Both the position numbers and the translations under genes were made by a program. The notes under the pieces are model-generated. The model saw nothing but the letters and a program-made list of their open reading frames with translations. It was not told the origin of the DNA and ran no database searches. This document shows positions 45,035-57,095 of a stretch of DNA of 64,000 bases, piece after piece (the first letter of the stretch is position 1; every line of letters starts with the position of its first letter). Source of the DNA: Umbilicaria muhlenbergii (lineage: Eukaryota > Ascomycota > Lecanoromycetes > Umbilicariales > Umbilicariaceae); the NCBI GenBank assembly GCA_000611775.1, contig KK106981.1, positions 2,409,954 to 2,473,953 on the forward strand, given 5' to 3'.

Positions 45035-45443
45035 CTTGCAAAAGACCAATGGAGTTGCAGACTATGGAATCACAGGCACTTGGCCGTCCTCCATCGAAGT
45101 GCTGTGCTGCCACAGGAGAAGAAGGTAACAAAGGAAAGTCGGCGATAGCGATAGCGGCGGGTCCGGCAATGAAGTAGCCTCCTCAGTGCTGGCGCAGGTA
45201 GGGCTACTTTGCCCGGGGATTGGCCTCCCTGCGCAGCCTTACCCGAACTTGGCGGCAGGATCGCCGACAAGCTCCCACACCTCACGACCGGACGTGGCCA
45301 CGGTGCATGTGATCGTGCATGTCCAGCAAACGCTTGTTGCAGCAGACGTGCCTGGGTCGAAGTGGCGAGAATGCTGGTGCGCAGTCGGGTACAGTCTCAC
45401 TGAAGCTTCGTTGCGACAGACGCACAAGAACATCGTTGCGAGC
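45035..45443. promoter_or_regulatory. divergent promoter ALE1 / VPS45
   Basis: 409 bases between opposite start codons. No palindrome of the CTTATCGATAAG type is present; a GATAGCGATAGCGG run occurs near 45145. Confidence 0.35.
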
Positions 45444-47434
45444 ATGGACGTGGTGTCAGCGGTGTCGGGCTACATCTCGAAGATGGTGTCAGCAGGTGAC
45501 ACTGCTTCAGGCGCGTCATCTGCCAAAATGAAGATACTTCTGCTAGACAGTGAGACAGTGCGAGTCTAGGGCGATGCAACTCGGTGGTGCTTGGCTAACG
45601 TCTCCCCGAGGTCTCCATCGTCTCTACTGCCATCACTCAGTCGGCTCTCCTCAATCATGAGGTCTACCTCATTGAGTAACGCTGTCAAGCCATAACCGCT
45701 GGGTTTCGCTGACCCTGTTTGCAGTCGAATCGACAACGCTGCGCGTGAAAAGATGCGACATCTGCGTTGCCTCTGTTTCGTACGGCCCTCCCCAGATTCA
45801 ATACAACATCTGATCGATGAATTACGGCACCCAAAATACGGCGAATATAGCCTCTGTATGACAAGCCCGGAATACTTGTTAGGCCCTCATCACTGATATC
45901 TGGGACATAGATTTTAGCAATGTTATACGGAAGTCGTCCCTCGAGCGACTGGCAGAGGCAGACGACCATGAAGTTGTGCGGTCTGTACAGGAACACTTCG
46001 CCGACTATATCGTTATCAATCCAGACTTGTTTGCCCTGAATCTCGGGTTCCCAAAGCAGCGGCTCTGGAGCAATGGTCCCGACTCTTGGAACCCTGACTC
46101 CCTCCAACGAGCTACTGACGGTGTTGTGGCCGCTCTACTGTCCCAGAAAAAGAAGCCATTAATTCGGTACGAGAAGAACAGCTTGATGGCGAAGAAGCTT
46201 GCCACGGAAGTACGGTATCAGATGACGCAGGAAGAGCAGCTCTTTGATTTCCGGAAAACAGATACGCCTCCAATACTCCTTATCCTCGATAGGCGGGATG
46301 ATCCGATCACCCCATTGCTTACACAGTGGACCTATCAAGCCATGGTTCACGAGGTTCTAGGTATCCACAATGGCAGGGTAGACCTGAGCGACGTTCCAGA
46401 CGTCCGACCCGAACTTAAGGAGATTGTACTATCGCAAGACCAAGACCCTTTCTTCAAGAAGAACATGTACCTAAACTTTGGTGACCTTGGCGGCAACATA
46501 AAAGAGTATGTCGAGCAATATCAATCCAAAACACAGAGCAATGCGAGCATCGACTCTATTGCGGACATGAAACGCTTTGTTGAAGACTATCCCGAGTTCA
46601 GGAAGCTTTCTGGGAACGTCAGCAAACACGTGACGCTTGTTGGGGAGCTCAGTAGACGTGTGGGAGAGGATAGTCTACTCGATGTCAGTGAGCTTGAGCA
46701 AAGCTTGGCATGTAGCGACAACCACGCCGGCGATCTCAAGGTACTTACTATGTTCTAATGCTGCGCGGGCGGATGGCTGATAGACTTCATAGAATCTACA
46801 AAGACTCATCCAGACTCCCGGCGTCCCAGCCGATAGCAAGCTTCGGCTTGTAGCTTTGTACTCGCTTCGATACGAAAAGCAAGCATCCAATGCCCTTCCG
46901 ATGCTTCTCGACCTTCTCTCCGTAGCTGGGAACCTACCTCAGCGCCGCATTGGCCTCATCTCAAACCTACTTGTCTACCATCACTCCCTCCAAGCGCCTC
47001 CAGCAGCTGGCGGATTCTCTGACCTCTTCGAATCAGCATCGATCTTCTCAGGAGCTCGTGACCGCCTCAAAGGCCTCAAGGGTGTAGAGAACGTCTACAC
47101 TCAGCATTCACCCCGCTTAGAAGTGACCCTCCAGAACCTCATTAAAGGGAGACTCAAAGAGCAGCAGTACCCTTTTGTAGAAGGCGGCGGGACTACGAGG
47201 GATAAGCCGCAAGATATCTTCGTTTTTATCGTAGGAGGCGCAACGTATGAGGAAGCGAAGATGGTGGCACAAGTCAATGCTAGTTCGCCAGGCGTGCGGG
47301 TGATACTTGGTGGCACAACCATACACAATAGCACAACTTTCTTGGAAGAAGTCGAGGATGCTGTATCGAGCTGGCCCGATACTGCGCCTACTTCTGCAAC
47401 GGCTAGGCTCAGAAAAGAGGCTGCTAGACGGTAG
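45444..47434 (+). CDS. VPS45: Sec1/Munc18-family protein Vps45
   Basis: Vps45 is the SM protein that binds the syntaxin Tlg2 (and, in yeast, Pep12) to drive fusion at the trans-Golgi network and endosomes. Exons 45444-45557, 45611-45675, 45725-45855, 45911-46740 and 46793-47434 give 593 residues. The N-terminus MDVVSAVSGYISKMVS, followed by MKILLLDSETVSIVSTAITQ, is typical. REKMRHLRCLCFVRPSPDSI, LILDRRDDPITPLLTQWTYQ and QAMVHEVLGI mark the SM fold, and the C-terminal part has FVFIVGGATYEEAKMV. Length fits the family. A weak GTGCGA donor ends exon 1, supported by the in-frame join SETV-SIVST. The 3' end faces CRD1. Confidence 0.94.
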
Positions 47435-47579
47435 GGACGGAAGTGGTGTTTAGGCGTCACATATCAATGGCAAGGCCTGTATTTGAGGAGACAGTTCAGC
47501 AGATTCCCCATACGGTATTTAAGTGACTGATAATCATGTATACATTGAACAAAGTAAAGAAGGCGGATGCGAGTATATA

Positions 47580-48700
47580 TCACTTCCGCACTTTCTCTTC
47601 CTGCGAAAGGATCTTCACAGCATCTTTCGTGTAGATATAGCTCGCGCCACTCCACACCGTTGTGGCTGCAACAAGATACTGCATGCCCACCATGGCTCCC
47701 CTGAGATCCACCCCCGTCACTAAAGGCATGCCCACCGTCCCTCCAATGAGCGCTAACTGGAGCGCCGTGTTCACCTTCGATATCCCTGTCGGATGGACCT
47801 CCGCACTCGGAAGTGAGAAGTCCCAATATCGAGCGAACGTTTTGGGGGGTGGGAGGGAAATATAGCGGTAGTAGATGGCGGTGATGCCGAGGAGGATGTC
47901 GCGCCCCAAGATAATGGTGGCGAGCCAGACTATTATACCTTAGTGACAAGGTGCCACGCAGAACGAGATTTACTCCCATAAGTTCAACCTACCGGGTAAA
48001 GCCCCCTTAACGGCCAAACAGACGGTCAAAATCGTCATCAATGTCTTGTCGGCCATGGGATCAATGACCGTCCCCACCACCGTTTGTAGTTTCCATCGAC
48101 GCGCGATATAACCGTCGATGAGATCGGTTATCCCGGCATAGGCGAACAGGCCCACGGCCCAGGCATGCTGGTCGTGCAGTACGAGATAGCCGATTATTGG
48201 GGCGGCGATGAGACGCGAGATGGTGAGGATGTTGGGGATGGTGTAGATGTTCTCGTGGGGGGTTAGGGAGGTGAGGACGCGTTTTGGTAAGGGCGTCTTG
48301 GGGGGAAGCCTGTCTGCGGTCAGCTCCTGGGATTGAAATCGCATGGAATTCAAAATTGAGATGTTTAGCATACTTCTTGTCCGGATCGGTCTTTCCATCT
48401 GGGAGTGAGGAGAAAAAGCGTGGTGGTCTGACGAAGCTGGCTCGCGGTGGTTGCCTGAATCATAGTGAACCTCCTGGCATTGATGACCGATGTGTGTCCC
48501 CATATAAACGCTTACCTCGTTGCCCCTGACGTCCGTGACTCAGAGGCCAGAGCCCAACCTGCTATTCTCTCATGGTTTGTACAAGCCGTCCTCGACCATT
48601 GTGGTGGAAGGCCGCATTGTAAAGGGTACCAAGGTCGAATAGACGACGTTATAAACTTGGTTTGGAGGAGCCGCGAGGAGCGGAGTAGCACCGCTGCCAT
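47580..48700 (-). CDS. CRD1: cardiolipin synthase
   Basis: Joins CDP-diacylglycerol and phosphatidylglycerol to make cardiolipin in the mitochondrial inner membrane. Exons 48700-48516, 48473-48374, 48326-47993 and 47929-47580 give 322 residues. The CDP-alcohol phosphotransferase signature (Asp-Gly, Ala-Arg, Gly, two Asp) spans about residues 163-188: LIDGYIARRWKLQTVVG then TVIDPMADK. The start at 48700 gives MAAVLLRSSRLLQTKFITSS, a good mitochondrial presequence. The frame is open up to an ATG at 48862, but that would sit 60 bases from the divergent HhH-GPD gene. Hydrophobic helices follow the signature. It is convergent with VPS45. Confidence 0.92.
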
Positions 48701-48922
48701 CTCATCGTGTTGTCCGCTCCTTGAAGTGGTACCTAGATCTCCTCCAGGGTTCTGCCAGGCGTCGACATTGACTCTCGCTTGCGGCTGCTCCCGCAATGAC
48801 GTCGTTCTGTTTGGGAAGCTCCAAGAGCTCCTCCGAGCCGTTGCACCCCCCCATCTCAGCATCTGACAACCACCGCTCGCGCCATTGGCGTTGACAACGA
48901 GCCACGCATTATTGTCGCCGAC

Positions 48923-49834
48923 ATGCCCACAACACGCTCCAGCACAGGCGCCCGTCCCAAATACGAAGCCCCGTCCAGCAAGCCAAAAAAGGCCGCCGCC
49001 GCAAAAGAAGACCAGAAAGCGCCCGCGAAGAAGTCTACGACCCCGAAGAAGCGCGCCGCGCCCACAGAAGAAAAGGAACCGTCACCCACTGTCAAGAAAG
49101 CCAAGTCAGAGGCTCCCGGTGACGACAAGAAGCAATTGGCCGAGAAACTCATCTCGGCGCATGGCGAGCTGTACCTGTCGCAACTGGGCGTGTCCGACCC
49201 GACAGCCTCGGATCCAGAAACTCTTTTCACCGTGCTACTGACGAGTCTTCTGTTTTCGGCGCGCATAAGTCACAACATTGCCATTGCGACGGCGAAATTG
49301 CTGTTGAGGGAGGGCTGGAACGATGTCAAAAAGCTGAAGGACAGCACGTGGGAGAGGAGGACGGAGGTGTTGACGGAAGGCGGATACACGCATTACAGGG
49401 AGAAGACGGCTACGATGCTGGGGGACTTGAGTCAATTGATAACGGATAAATATGGTAACTCAATCAAGGCCTATGCTATACAATCTCGTTGGTGAATTAG
49501 GAGAGGCTAACGCAAATGTCAAGACGGAGACCTGAACAATCTCAAAAAAGCGGCAAAGGAGTCACCGTCGACCGTCCGCAAACTCCTAAAAGAAATTAAA
49601 GGTGTCGGCGATGTGGGCGTCGATATCTTTTTCCAGCAAGCGCAGACTATCTGGTCATTCCTCGCCCCTTTTCTCGACGCACGATCTAAAGATGCCGCGA
49701 AACGTCTGGGTGTCGGCGAAGATGCCGACTCTGTGTACGAGGCTGTGGGTAGGGACAATGTCAAGATGGGGAAATTGGTAGTGGCGTTGATTACGGTTAA
49801 GCTTGAGGGGAAGTGGGCGGAATTTGGGGTATAA
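48923..49834 (+). CDS. HhH-GPD superfamily DNA glycosylase-like protein
   Basis: Two exons, 48923-49454 and 49524-49834, give 280 residues. The first 75 are basic and low-complexity (SSKPKKAAAAKEDQKAPAKK), probably nuclear and DNA-binding. An all-helical domain follows: FTVLLTSLLFSARISHNIAI resembles the LLSAQ helix of endonuclease III. LLKEIKGVGDVGVDIFF is the helix-hairpin-helix with GVG, and APFLDAR may carry the family Asp. The Lys that makes the Schiff base in bifunctional enzymes is absent from the hairpin, and there is no Cys cluster for an iron-sulphur centre, so a monofunctional or non-catalytic protein is inferred. It is divergent from CRD1. Confidence 0.8.
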
Positions 49835-49981
49835 GGGGTTGGGTTCAGGTCGGGGGGTGGGGGCGTTTGTCATGGTTGGGTATATTGGGAGAAATATCTG
49901 GTTGGTGTGGCAGGATTATTATATTTTGGAACTTAGGATACCGGCATCTGGGTATCAGGGGCTTATGGCACGGAGGAAAAT

Positions 49982-50180
49982 GACGCTGAGGGATGACAAG
50001 ACGTCAGTTTAAACCATCTTCAACTGTCAGTGATGCTGAGGGATGACAGATGTCAGTTTAAACCATCTTCAGCTGTCAGTGAGGCTGCAGGATGACAGGA
50101 AATCAGTCCAGACCATCTTCAGCTGTCAGTGAGACTGCAGGATGACAGGAAGTCGGTCTAGGCCATCTTCAACTGTCAGT
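49982..50180. repeat. four-copy 50-bp minisatellite
   Basis: Four tandem units of 49-50 bases, at 49982, 50032, 50081 and 50131. Each contains GGATGACA, then a variable GTCAG block, CCATCTTCA and CTGTCAGT. ATGACA and TGTCAG/CTGTCA are inverted within each unit, so each could fold. Copies 1-2 share GTTTAAACC; copies 3-4 have diverged there. Confidence 0.88.
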
Positions 50181-50489
50181 TACTATACCCCCTGTGTCAG
50201 GAGCCCGCTGAGCAGCAGTCGAGCTGGCTAAACCAATAACGGCAGGAGGCGCTAGTAGGAGAGTATATGGCTTCTCTGCTCGCAAACCTTTAAATTCCTT
50301 AGCAGTCAGTGATTCTAGCAACTATAGGTCTACGAGCGATTTCTGAGCCCAACTTAAGTGAGTTGAGCACCCGTCAAGCACTCTTCGAGCGCTCGACTAA
50401 GTTTACAGTTGCTCGACGCCCCCATGCCCCTGTCGCAGCACCCCTTAGCACGCCGCCTCGGTTCTGCCTGCCGCTTACACCCTGTGTGT

Positions 50490-50926
50490 GGACAAAACAA
50501 GTGTCAGTCTCCAGCTGACAATCCTCTTGATATAAGAACATGTAGCATAGGTCATGAACAATGACAGGAATTGTGTAAAGCAAAATACAGAATGACAGAA
50601 AGATAGAAGATGAATTAAGATAAATAGAAAACAAGTAGAAGATGAATAGAAGACAGATAGAGGATAGGTGAAGATGAATAGAAGACAAACAGAAGAAAGA
50701 TAGAAGATAGTAGAAGACGTATAGAAGATGAACAAAAGAAGAATGATGTACAGATCTGTCATTGTATTGAAGTGTCATGCTACAGACTCTTACAATGAAC
50801 GTTGTATAGGTGAGTCCTCAGACTTAATACTGTGGACATCACTTACTTTTCGAGTTCCTCAAAATCTGTTGTGGTTTTGGAACAACTGAGGGGAACCCCT
50901 GCTGACGCCTGCCACTCATTTTGTCC
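50490..50926. mobile_element. MITE copy A (GGACAAAA ends)
   Basis: The left end, GGACAAAACAAGTGTCAG, and the inverted right end, GGACAAAATGAGTGGCAG in complement, match in 14 of 18 positions. No protein is encoded. The interior contains an AGATGAATAGAAGACA-type purine repeat (50570-50740). A second, shorter member of the family lies at 53810. The stretch 50181-50489 just left of it is another possible relic, without clear ends. Confidence 0.6.
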
Positions 50927-51748
50927 ATATGCCTATCCCCAGGTACCTTGTGGAACCTCACCGTGCCTATGAGACAAACTCAAACCTCCGGGCATTTGGT
51001 CCTTCGTGCACAGATCTCAAGGGGCTCCTCGCTCTCCCACGAAGCGGGAAATTTTTGTTGAAACAGTACGATACCAGGTAAGCCCCAGTGTCAGCAAGGC
51101 GCCGCGATGCACGGTGCTGCACGTCTGACCACACTACCTCATTTGGAAGCAAAAGCCGTTATCCATGTACCGTACGGCAGTGTGCGGCGTCCCACATGCT
51201 TACCACACAGTTTCTCTACAATGCTCATGCTGATTTGGTCGTTTTTCTTCTTGGAGGCGGCCGGAGAGGACTGAGCGAGCAAGTCCGATAGGTGTGATGG
51301 GTAGGCGCATGGCCAGGAAAGGAAAAAGACTGTACCCATGAAACGTATTGATGGGTTGCTATAGCTAGGAGCTTATAAGAACTTTTGGCCAGACGGGAAC
51401 AGGCATGCGGAAGCGAAAAACATGCATTTACAATGATAACGACTAGCAAGCAAATAGAATGCGTGAGGATTTTGATACACCATGCCCAAATAATCAGGAT
51501 TGAGTTGGCAATGTCGATGAACCAGCGAAGAGATCTCTCTCGTGGTCAAATCTTAGCCCTAATCTGCAGCAGTACCGTCTCGAAGACAACGTAGACGGGG
51601 GTCGGCTGAGCGTCATGCCAATGAAGCCAGTGCCATTCGATGGTATGTGTGGAAAAGCTCCCTTTTGTGCTTCAGTGGAGCACAACCAAGCTCACCCGCA
51701 TGAACCCATAAACATAGAAAATAAAAGCAGCCATCGCATGCCTCCAGA
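50927..51748. other. intergenic, nothing recognised
   Basis: No frame over 75 codons has any motif, and I see no repeat or RNA gene. Confidence 0.4.
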
Positions 51749-52252
51749 TCATGACTCGACCTTCCTTCCCCAAACACTAACCATCTTCGTCTTGAGTGCA
51801 TAGGCTGCTCCGAACGGCAGCGCCTGATCGCTATACCCTGTTTCCGCGCCCGACGAAAGACTGCTGCCAGGAGACACCGAAACCTGCCGCTTCCTATGAT
51901 TTCCAATCCCGCCAATGCCGTAGTACCAACTCCGGGGAATATTCGACTCTCGGGCTCTTGCGCGGGCAAGTTCTTCAGAAGCTGACAGTATGGCAGCCTC
52001 CGAGCGAGCGTGGACGTTGCCTGCACCACCGATGCCGCTGCTGAAGAACTCGCGCATGGAACGGGCTATATGCGGGCCATGCTGACGACTGTAGTTGGAT
52101 CGAGTACTGCTGTTGGACGGTAGCACAGGTTCGACTTTCCGATAGTTGCCCGCGCCGCCAATGCCTTGGTGGAAGTAAACTGTTGCATTGCGGTCGCCGG
52201 CGATGAGAGACGATTTGGAGGAAGTACGAGTAGGTACGACTTGCATCTTCAT
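51749..52252 (-). CDS. DUF3602 (PAR32-like) protein with GIGGxGN repeats
   Basis: One exon of 167 residues starting at MKMQVVPTRTSS. It carries three copies of the DUF3602 motif: FHQGIGGAGNYRK, FSSGIGGAGNVHA and YYGIGGIGNHRKR, spaced about 45 residues apart in a Ser/Arg-rich, disordered background. The family includes yeast Par32, a TORC1-responsive phosphoprotein that inhibits ammonium transporters; transfer of that role here is only inference. The frame ends at MVSVWGRKVES. A donor-like GTTAGT after KTKM leaves open an alternative 3' exon. Upstream (52253-53809) I see no other gene. Confidence 0.8.
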   Translation of the reverse strand: MKMQVVPTRTSSKSSLIAGDRNATVYFHQGIGGAGNYRKVEPVLPSNSSTRSNYSRQHGPHIARSMREFFSSGIGGAGNVHARSEAAILSASEELARARARESNIPRSWYYGIGGIGNHRKRQVSVSPGSSLSSGAETGYSDQALPFGAAYALKTKMVSVWGRKVES

Positions 52253-53809
52253 GTTTGACGGGTGAAGTTGCAAAAGATGTCAAGCACAAAGGACGAGAGA
52301 GAGAAAAAGTGACAAGTTGTACGTAGGTTTGTGGAGAACGCTTAGGACAGGTACGAAATGCGGAGTATGTTGCAGTTATGTAACGGGAGGCAGGGGGCGG
52401 ATGTATGAGATTGGAGCGCGTATGCGAGTAGACCAAAGCACATGAGGTACAGAGCATGAACTTCAACTAGAGGCGCCGTCATTATATATTCAGGCTCGAC
52501 GCAGGTCTGGAAACGAGACGATGCACGAGAAAGGATCGTTCGTTGCGGGGTGTAGGTCCGCGTACACTGAAGCCGAGCAACGGCAGATGGAAGCGCAGCA
52601 TGACGGATAGGGCAAGAAAACGGGTACGGCCGCATAAGGTTTGGCACTCAGCCCTCCACGAGCAAGCCAAGAAGCATCTGAAATAAAGAAATCTCCGCCC
52701 ATGGCGGGCTGAGGAGCGCTCCGCTTCTGCATAGGCCATCGGCCGATAGTAATTCTTCGTATATTGCCCTGTAGACTTCTGACTGTATTCGACCTGTAAC
52801 ACCTGAGGCTCTCTCGCCACTGAGCCGGAGAAGGTCGCGTAGCATCACGAGGCGCTTCGAGAGGTCCTTGTTATACCTCAGTGGAGCGGAAAGCCGCTGC
52901 GCTGGTGTATCATCATCAATGCAAGATCATGTCACTAGCCGTGCCAGATGTCAGTTCGCAGGGAGGGAGTTTTGAACTTGCGACAAGCGCTGAGATGCTT
53001 GGGCGTGTTGGGGTAAATTGACAGCGTTGATATTTGCCGACCCCGCAATCCAAAGAGTCGCCATTTGTTAGTGTCATCCGACGTTGCGGCTTGAAACCTT
53101 CTGTGCCGTGCTATTCTATGTGGAGAAGTCCAGACACTTGGATGATGATACAGATTTTTCGGCGTGGACCGGCCATGATTGACAAGACATAGATCGATTG
53201 AGGCCGCGGAACAGTTGGGCGCTCAGCCCTTAGCCTCAGCCTCGGTCCTTCAGCTACAAAAGACAACTGTAGACCCAAAAGCGTGAGAATGAACCATTGG
53301 TCTTTCCAAAATGGGGCAGAGGTCCCATCGATCGCTTCTTGTCTCTGGAGCTTAGAAAGCACGAAGCCGGGCACAAGCGCTGATCGACCAAACCTAGGAG
53401 CTGTACGTGCCCGGCAGCTACAGAGCCAGTAACAGGGTCAGAGCAGTACCTTGGCACTGATATTTACTCCTTCCGCGTCTACTGCTTATCAGCGAGACCA
53501 GGTGGTCCACGGTGAAGTTATGGTAATGAGTGGCGGCGTTAGAGCAGGGAAACCCCATCTGCGCATTGATCTTCTCTGAGGTTCTCATCCTTTACCAGAA
53601 CATCGAGGGGGTTCTCCTGGTCGGAAGACTGCACGTGTTTTGATGATTCGCCTGCCATAAAAATGGGCTTGGCCTCAGGTGGAGAATGCAACGTCGTTGG
53701 CTTCTCCCGACACCATCCTAGCTAGCCACTTCACGATGACTCGATGACGGATCCGCACGGCCAAGGCGCGTGTATCAAATCAGAGGGCCAATAAGGAAAC
53801 CAGGCCTAT

Positions 53810-54011
53810 GGACAAAATAACTGGCAGTCTTCAGCTGGGGATCCTCTCGATTATACAACAATGAAAACCATGTATCAAACTCCCGGGAGTGGATACTGTA
53901 GATCAACAGCTTCAACCATTCCTACATCAAACACTCCTCGAGATTTGGTATTGGTATTGGTATTGGAGTAGTTGAGGGCCCCTCCGACTGATGACTGCCA
54001 CATGTTTTGTC
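53810..54011. mobile_element. MITE copy B (same family as 50490)
   Basis: The left 45 bases (GGACAAAATAACTGGCAGTC and onward, including CAGCTG and ATCCTCT) align closely with copy A. The right end, GACTGCCACATGTTTTGTC, mirrors it. A CCTCGAGAT...TTGAGGG segment near the right end matches CCTCAAAAT...CTGAGGG of copy A. It is about half the length of A and holds a (TATTGG)n stretch. Confidence 0.6.
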
Positions 54012-54104
54012 TTCCATTAACCCTCAGGTATCAGCACCACATACCTACAGTGGGAACGCCGACCAAATGCCCCTCGCTATGCAGTATATCATGATATCGT
54101 ATAC

Positions 54105-56211
54105 CTACAGACCAGCATGGAGTCTCTTCCTCTCATCGACTTCTGCCCATATAGCCTGCTTCCTCTCCTTCTCTCTTGCTCCTCGCACAAAGGCCAACAA
54201 CCGCAATGCTCCAGCCGGCGTGACCCCCTCACATCTTCTGGCCATACCCACACTTTCAGGCCGAGTCACCTCCAGCACCCTTCTCTCCTCACTGCTCAGT
54301 CCATGGATCTTTGAATAATCAAGGTCAACAGGTAGTTTCAATCGCTCGTCCCTTTCGAAGACGGAGATCGCGGCTTTCTGTTGTGCCACGTAAGGAGCAT
54401 AGACTGCCTCAATACCAACTCGACTTCTTGCTCGGGATGAGAAAGAGGATATCAAAGGAACATGTGGTATCAGCGCGTCAATGGTCACCCCTGCCAAACG
54501 AAGAAGGTCGAAAGCGGAGCGGGGCGGTGAATCTTGATGTATGCGGAAGCCTTGTGCAGCCCACGCAGGTGCACTCATTTTTGTGGACTCTAGTAGTGTC
54601 CGCAACTCTTGCATCTCGGCGGATAGATCCTGGAAATGGCTCCACCGCTTGTCTCCTATAACACCTGCTTCTCTTCCTTTGGCCGTCAACCGCTGATCTG
54701 CGTTGTCTGCCCGTGCACTCATGCGGTATTCGCTACGAGAAGTGAACATCCGGTAAGGCTCGCTGACACCTTTCGTGATCAAGTCATCGATCATAATGCC
54801 AATATAACCGTCACCTCTGCTAATCGTCATCTCATCCTTACCTTGCGCAGCGAGACCAGCGTTGATACCTGCTACGATACCCTGGGCAGCAGCCTCTTCG
54901 TAGCCCGTAGTACCGTTGATCTGGCCAGCCAAGTATAGACCTGATATGAGCTTCGTCTCGAGGGTTGAACGGAGATTGCGTGGGTCGACGTAATCGTATT
55001 CCACGCCATAGCCTGGTTGGAGCATCTTCACGTCCTCAAGACCCGCAATGGTACGAAGCATTTCTTCTTGAGCGCTAGCCGGCACAGTCATGGAGATGCC
55101 GTTTGGGTAGATCACGTCAGTATTGAATCCTTCTGGTTCCAGCCAGATTATGTGCTGAGTCTTGTCTTGGAAGCGAATTATCTTGGACTCAAGAGAGGGA
55201 CAATAGCGAGGTCCTTTGACCGTCTCCCGTATGTGGATGCTCTGCGAGAGATTGGCACGAACGATGTCGTGTGCAGCGGGATTGGTGTGAGTACTGTAGC
55301 AAGGAAGTTGCTCCTGAACTGCGACAGTATCGTTAAGATAGGAGAATGGCGTTGGAGGCTCATCGCCAAGCTGGGCTTCGAGTCCTGAGAAATTGATAGA
55401 CTTCCTATCCAGCCGTGGTGGTGTGCCCGTCTTCAATCTGCCTAACTGAAATCCAGCATCTTTTAATGACTTGCTAAGCCCGAAAGTTGCCGCCTCTCCC
55501 ATCCGTCCACTTGGGAAGACATCAAGACCAATATGTATCTCCCCACCCAGAAACGTGCCTGTCGTGATGACCACTTTCTCACACCCCACCACTTCCCCTG
55601 ACTCCAGCCTCACTCCTATGACTCGTTTTTTCCCGGTTTCTGAAATCTCTCCGGTCACAATATCCGCCACCTTCCCCTCCAAAACACCAAGACCCGGAGT
55701 GCCGACCACCTCAGCCACCATCTCCTTCCTGTATATTACACGATCGATCTGCGCCCTCGGTCCCCAAACCGCAGGCCCCTTCTTCCGATTCAAGACCTTG
55801 AATTGTACACCAGCTTTGTCTATTATCCTTCCGCATACTCCATCTAAGGCGTCAATCTCCCGTATCATAGTCCCTTTGCCGATACCACCAAAGGAGGGAT
55901 TGCATGAACAAACTCCTATGTTCGAAAGGGAAGGGGTTACGAGCGCTGTACGTGCGCCGGATCGAGCTGCAGCAGTAGATGCTTCGGTGCCGGCATGACC
56001 ACCACCTATTACGATTACGTCGTAGGCGCTGGACAGTTTAGTAGTCAGTAAATACGGACAATACTTCTTTGGGATTTGTCTAGAGCTAGGGCATTGCCTA
56101 CCTCGAGCCTTCTGTGACTGTGGCGAACCTACGGCAGGTAGCTACCACGGACCGAGCGCGCGGTATATAACCCCAGCGCATAAGCGCTGTTGATCGTAAT
56201 GGAAGCCTCAT
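54105..56211 (-). CDS. MTO1: mitochondrial tRNA U34 modification enzyme Mto1 (GidA/MnmG family)
   Basis: With Mss1 it installs the carboxymethylaminomethyl group at wobble U34 of mitochondrial tRNAs, using FAD. Exons 56211-56102 and 56028-54105 give 677 residues. Exon 1 encodes a basic presequence ([20 protein letters not shown]). Exon 2 begins with the FAD dinucleotide fold [20 protein letters not shown], then [20 protein letters not shown] and [13 protein letters not shown]. Family signatures [12 protein letters not shown] and [19 protein letters not shown] follow, then [20 protein letters not shown]. The helical C-terminal domain ends ERKRLHAGL. Confidence 0.95.
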
Positions 56212-57095
56212 TGGCGACTGCTCATGACTACTGAGAGCTGCTAGTAGTTTTATGTTGGAGAGAGTTGCGATGTTCCCTAAACAAAGCTAACTCGATCGGG
56301 CCAAACAAAGGCATTATTCCGTTGGCTATCATCCCTCGTTCTTACCTTGACGCCCCCCACCTGCCTGTATAGGAGGCGAGGGAGGTTAGGCATCAATCAG
56401 AAAAGAGATCATTACCGAAGACTGTATATCTACAATCTTGTCCATATATTTTGCCCACTACGTGCGGAAGATTGAAGAAGGCTAACGAAACAGGGTGCAT
56501 GGACAGTTCTCAACGATCCAAGAGTTAATGACCCCTTATCGAGCCAAAACACTGGGTTTTCGATGAGACTGTTCATCTAGCGGGTTCTATTAAGCTACTA
56601 TTCTTCCGCCGAACATTCTATATCTACGTGAAACCTTCTCTTTGCTTCGCTACAGGACCGAGGACCCCTTACTCTTTTCTTTATCACGCAGAATTGGAGC
56701 TGTCTGGCAGTGATACACCCTAAGGTAGCGACATGTACGCTAAGAGAAATTTTGAGGAGTTGCAGGCATCGCTCCGCCATGCACTCTAGAACGTTGGAGC
56801 TGAACGGTAGCTGAATCGCGGCGCCGCTAATAGAGTTGATAGTGGTAGTCAACGAGTGGCAAGGGCACTGATGGGAGGCCCCCTGATCCGTACCATGGCT
56901 TCTTTCGTTGAAGGACAAGAAAGCGGTAGACCGTGCGGTTGAGCTCTGTGACCAGGCTGGTACACCTGGATTCTATGCCCTTGCTTAGTCGAATGCTGAC
57001 CGATCGGCGCAATATGACCAAGGAGTTTCTCCTGACGATATGAGATCGATCTCCAACGTCGATTTCAGACTGCAGAACCCGGTACGATACTGCTG
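56212..57095. other. intergenic between MTO1 and the SDR gene
   Basis: Both neighbours are on the minus strand. I see no supportable gene or repeat; the first part should hold the MTO1 promoter and the last the SDR terminator. Confidence 0.4.

Noticed and set aside
48701-48862. Upstream extension of CRD1 to an earlier ATG at 48862
   Set aside because: Would leave only 60 bases to the divergent HhH-GPD start, and the later start gives a better mitochondrial presequence.
55471-55998. 175-codon plus-strand frame
   Set aside because: Antisense to MTO1; no independent support.
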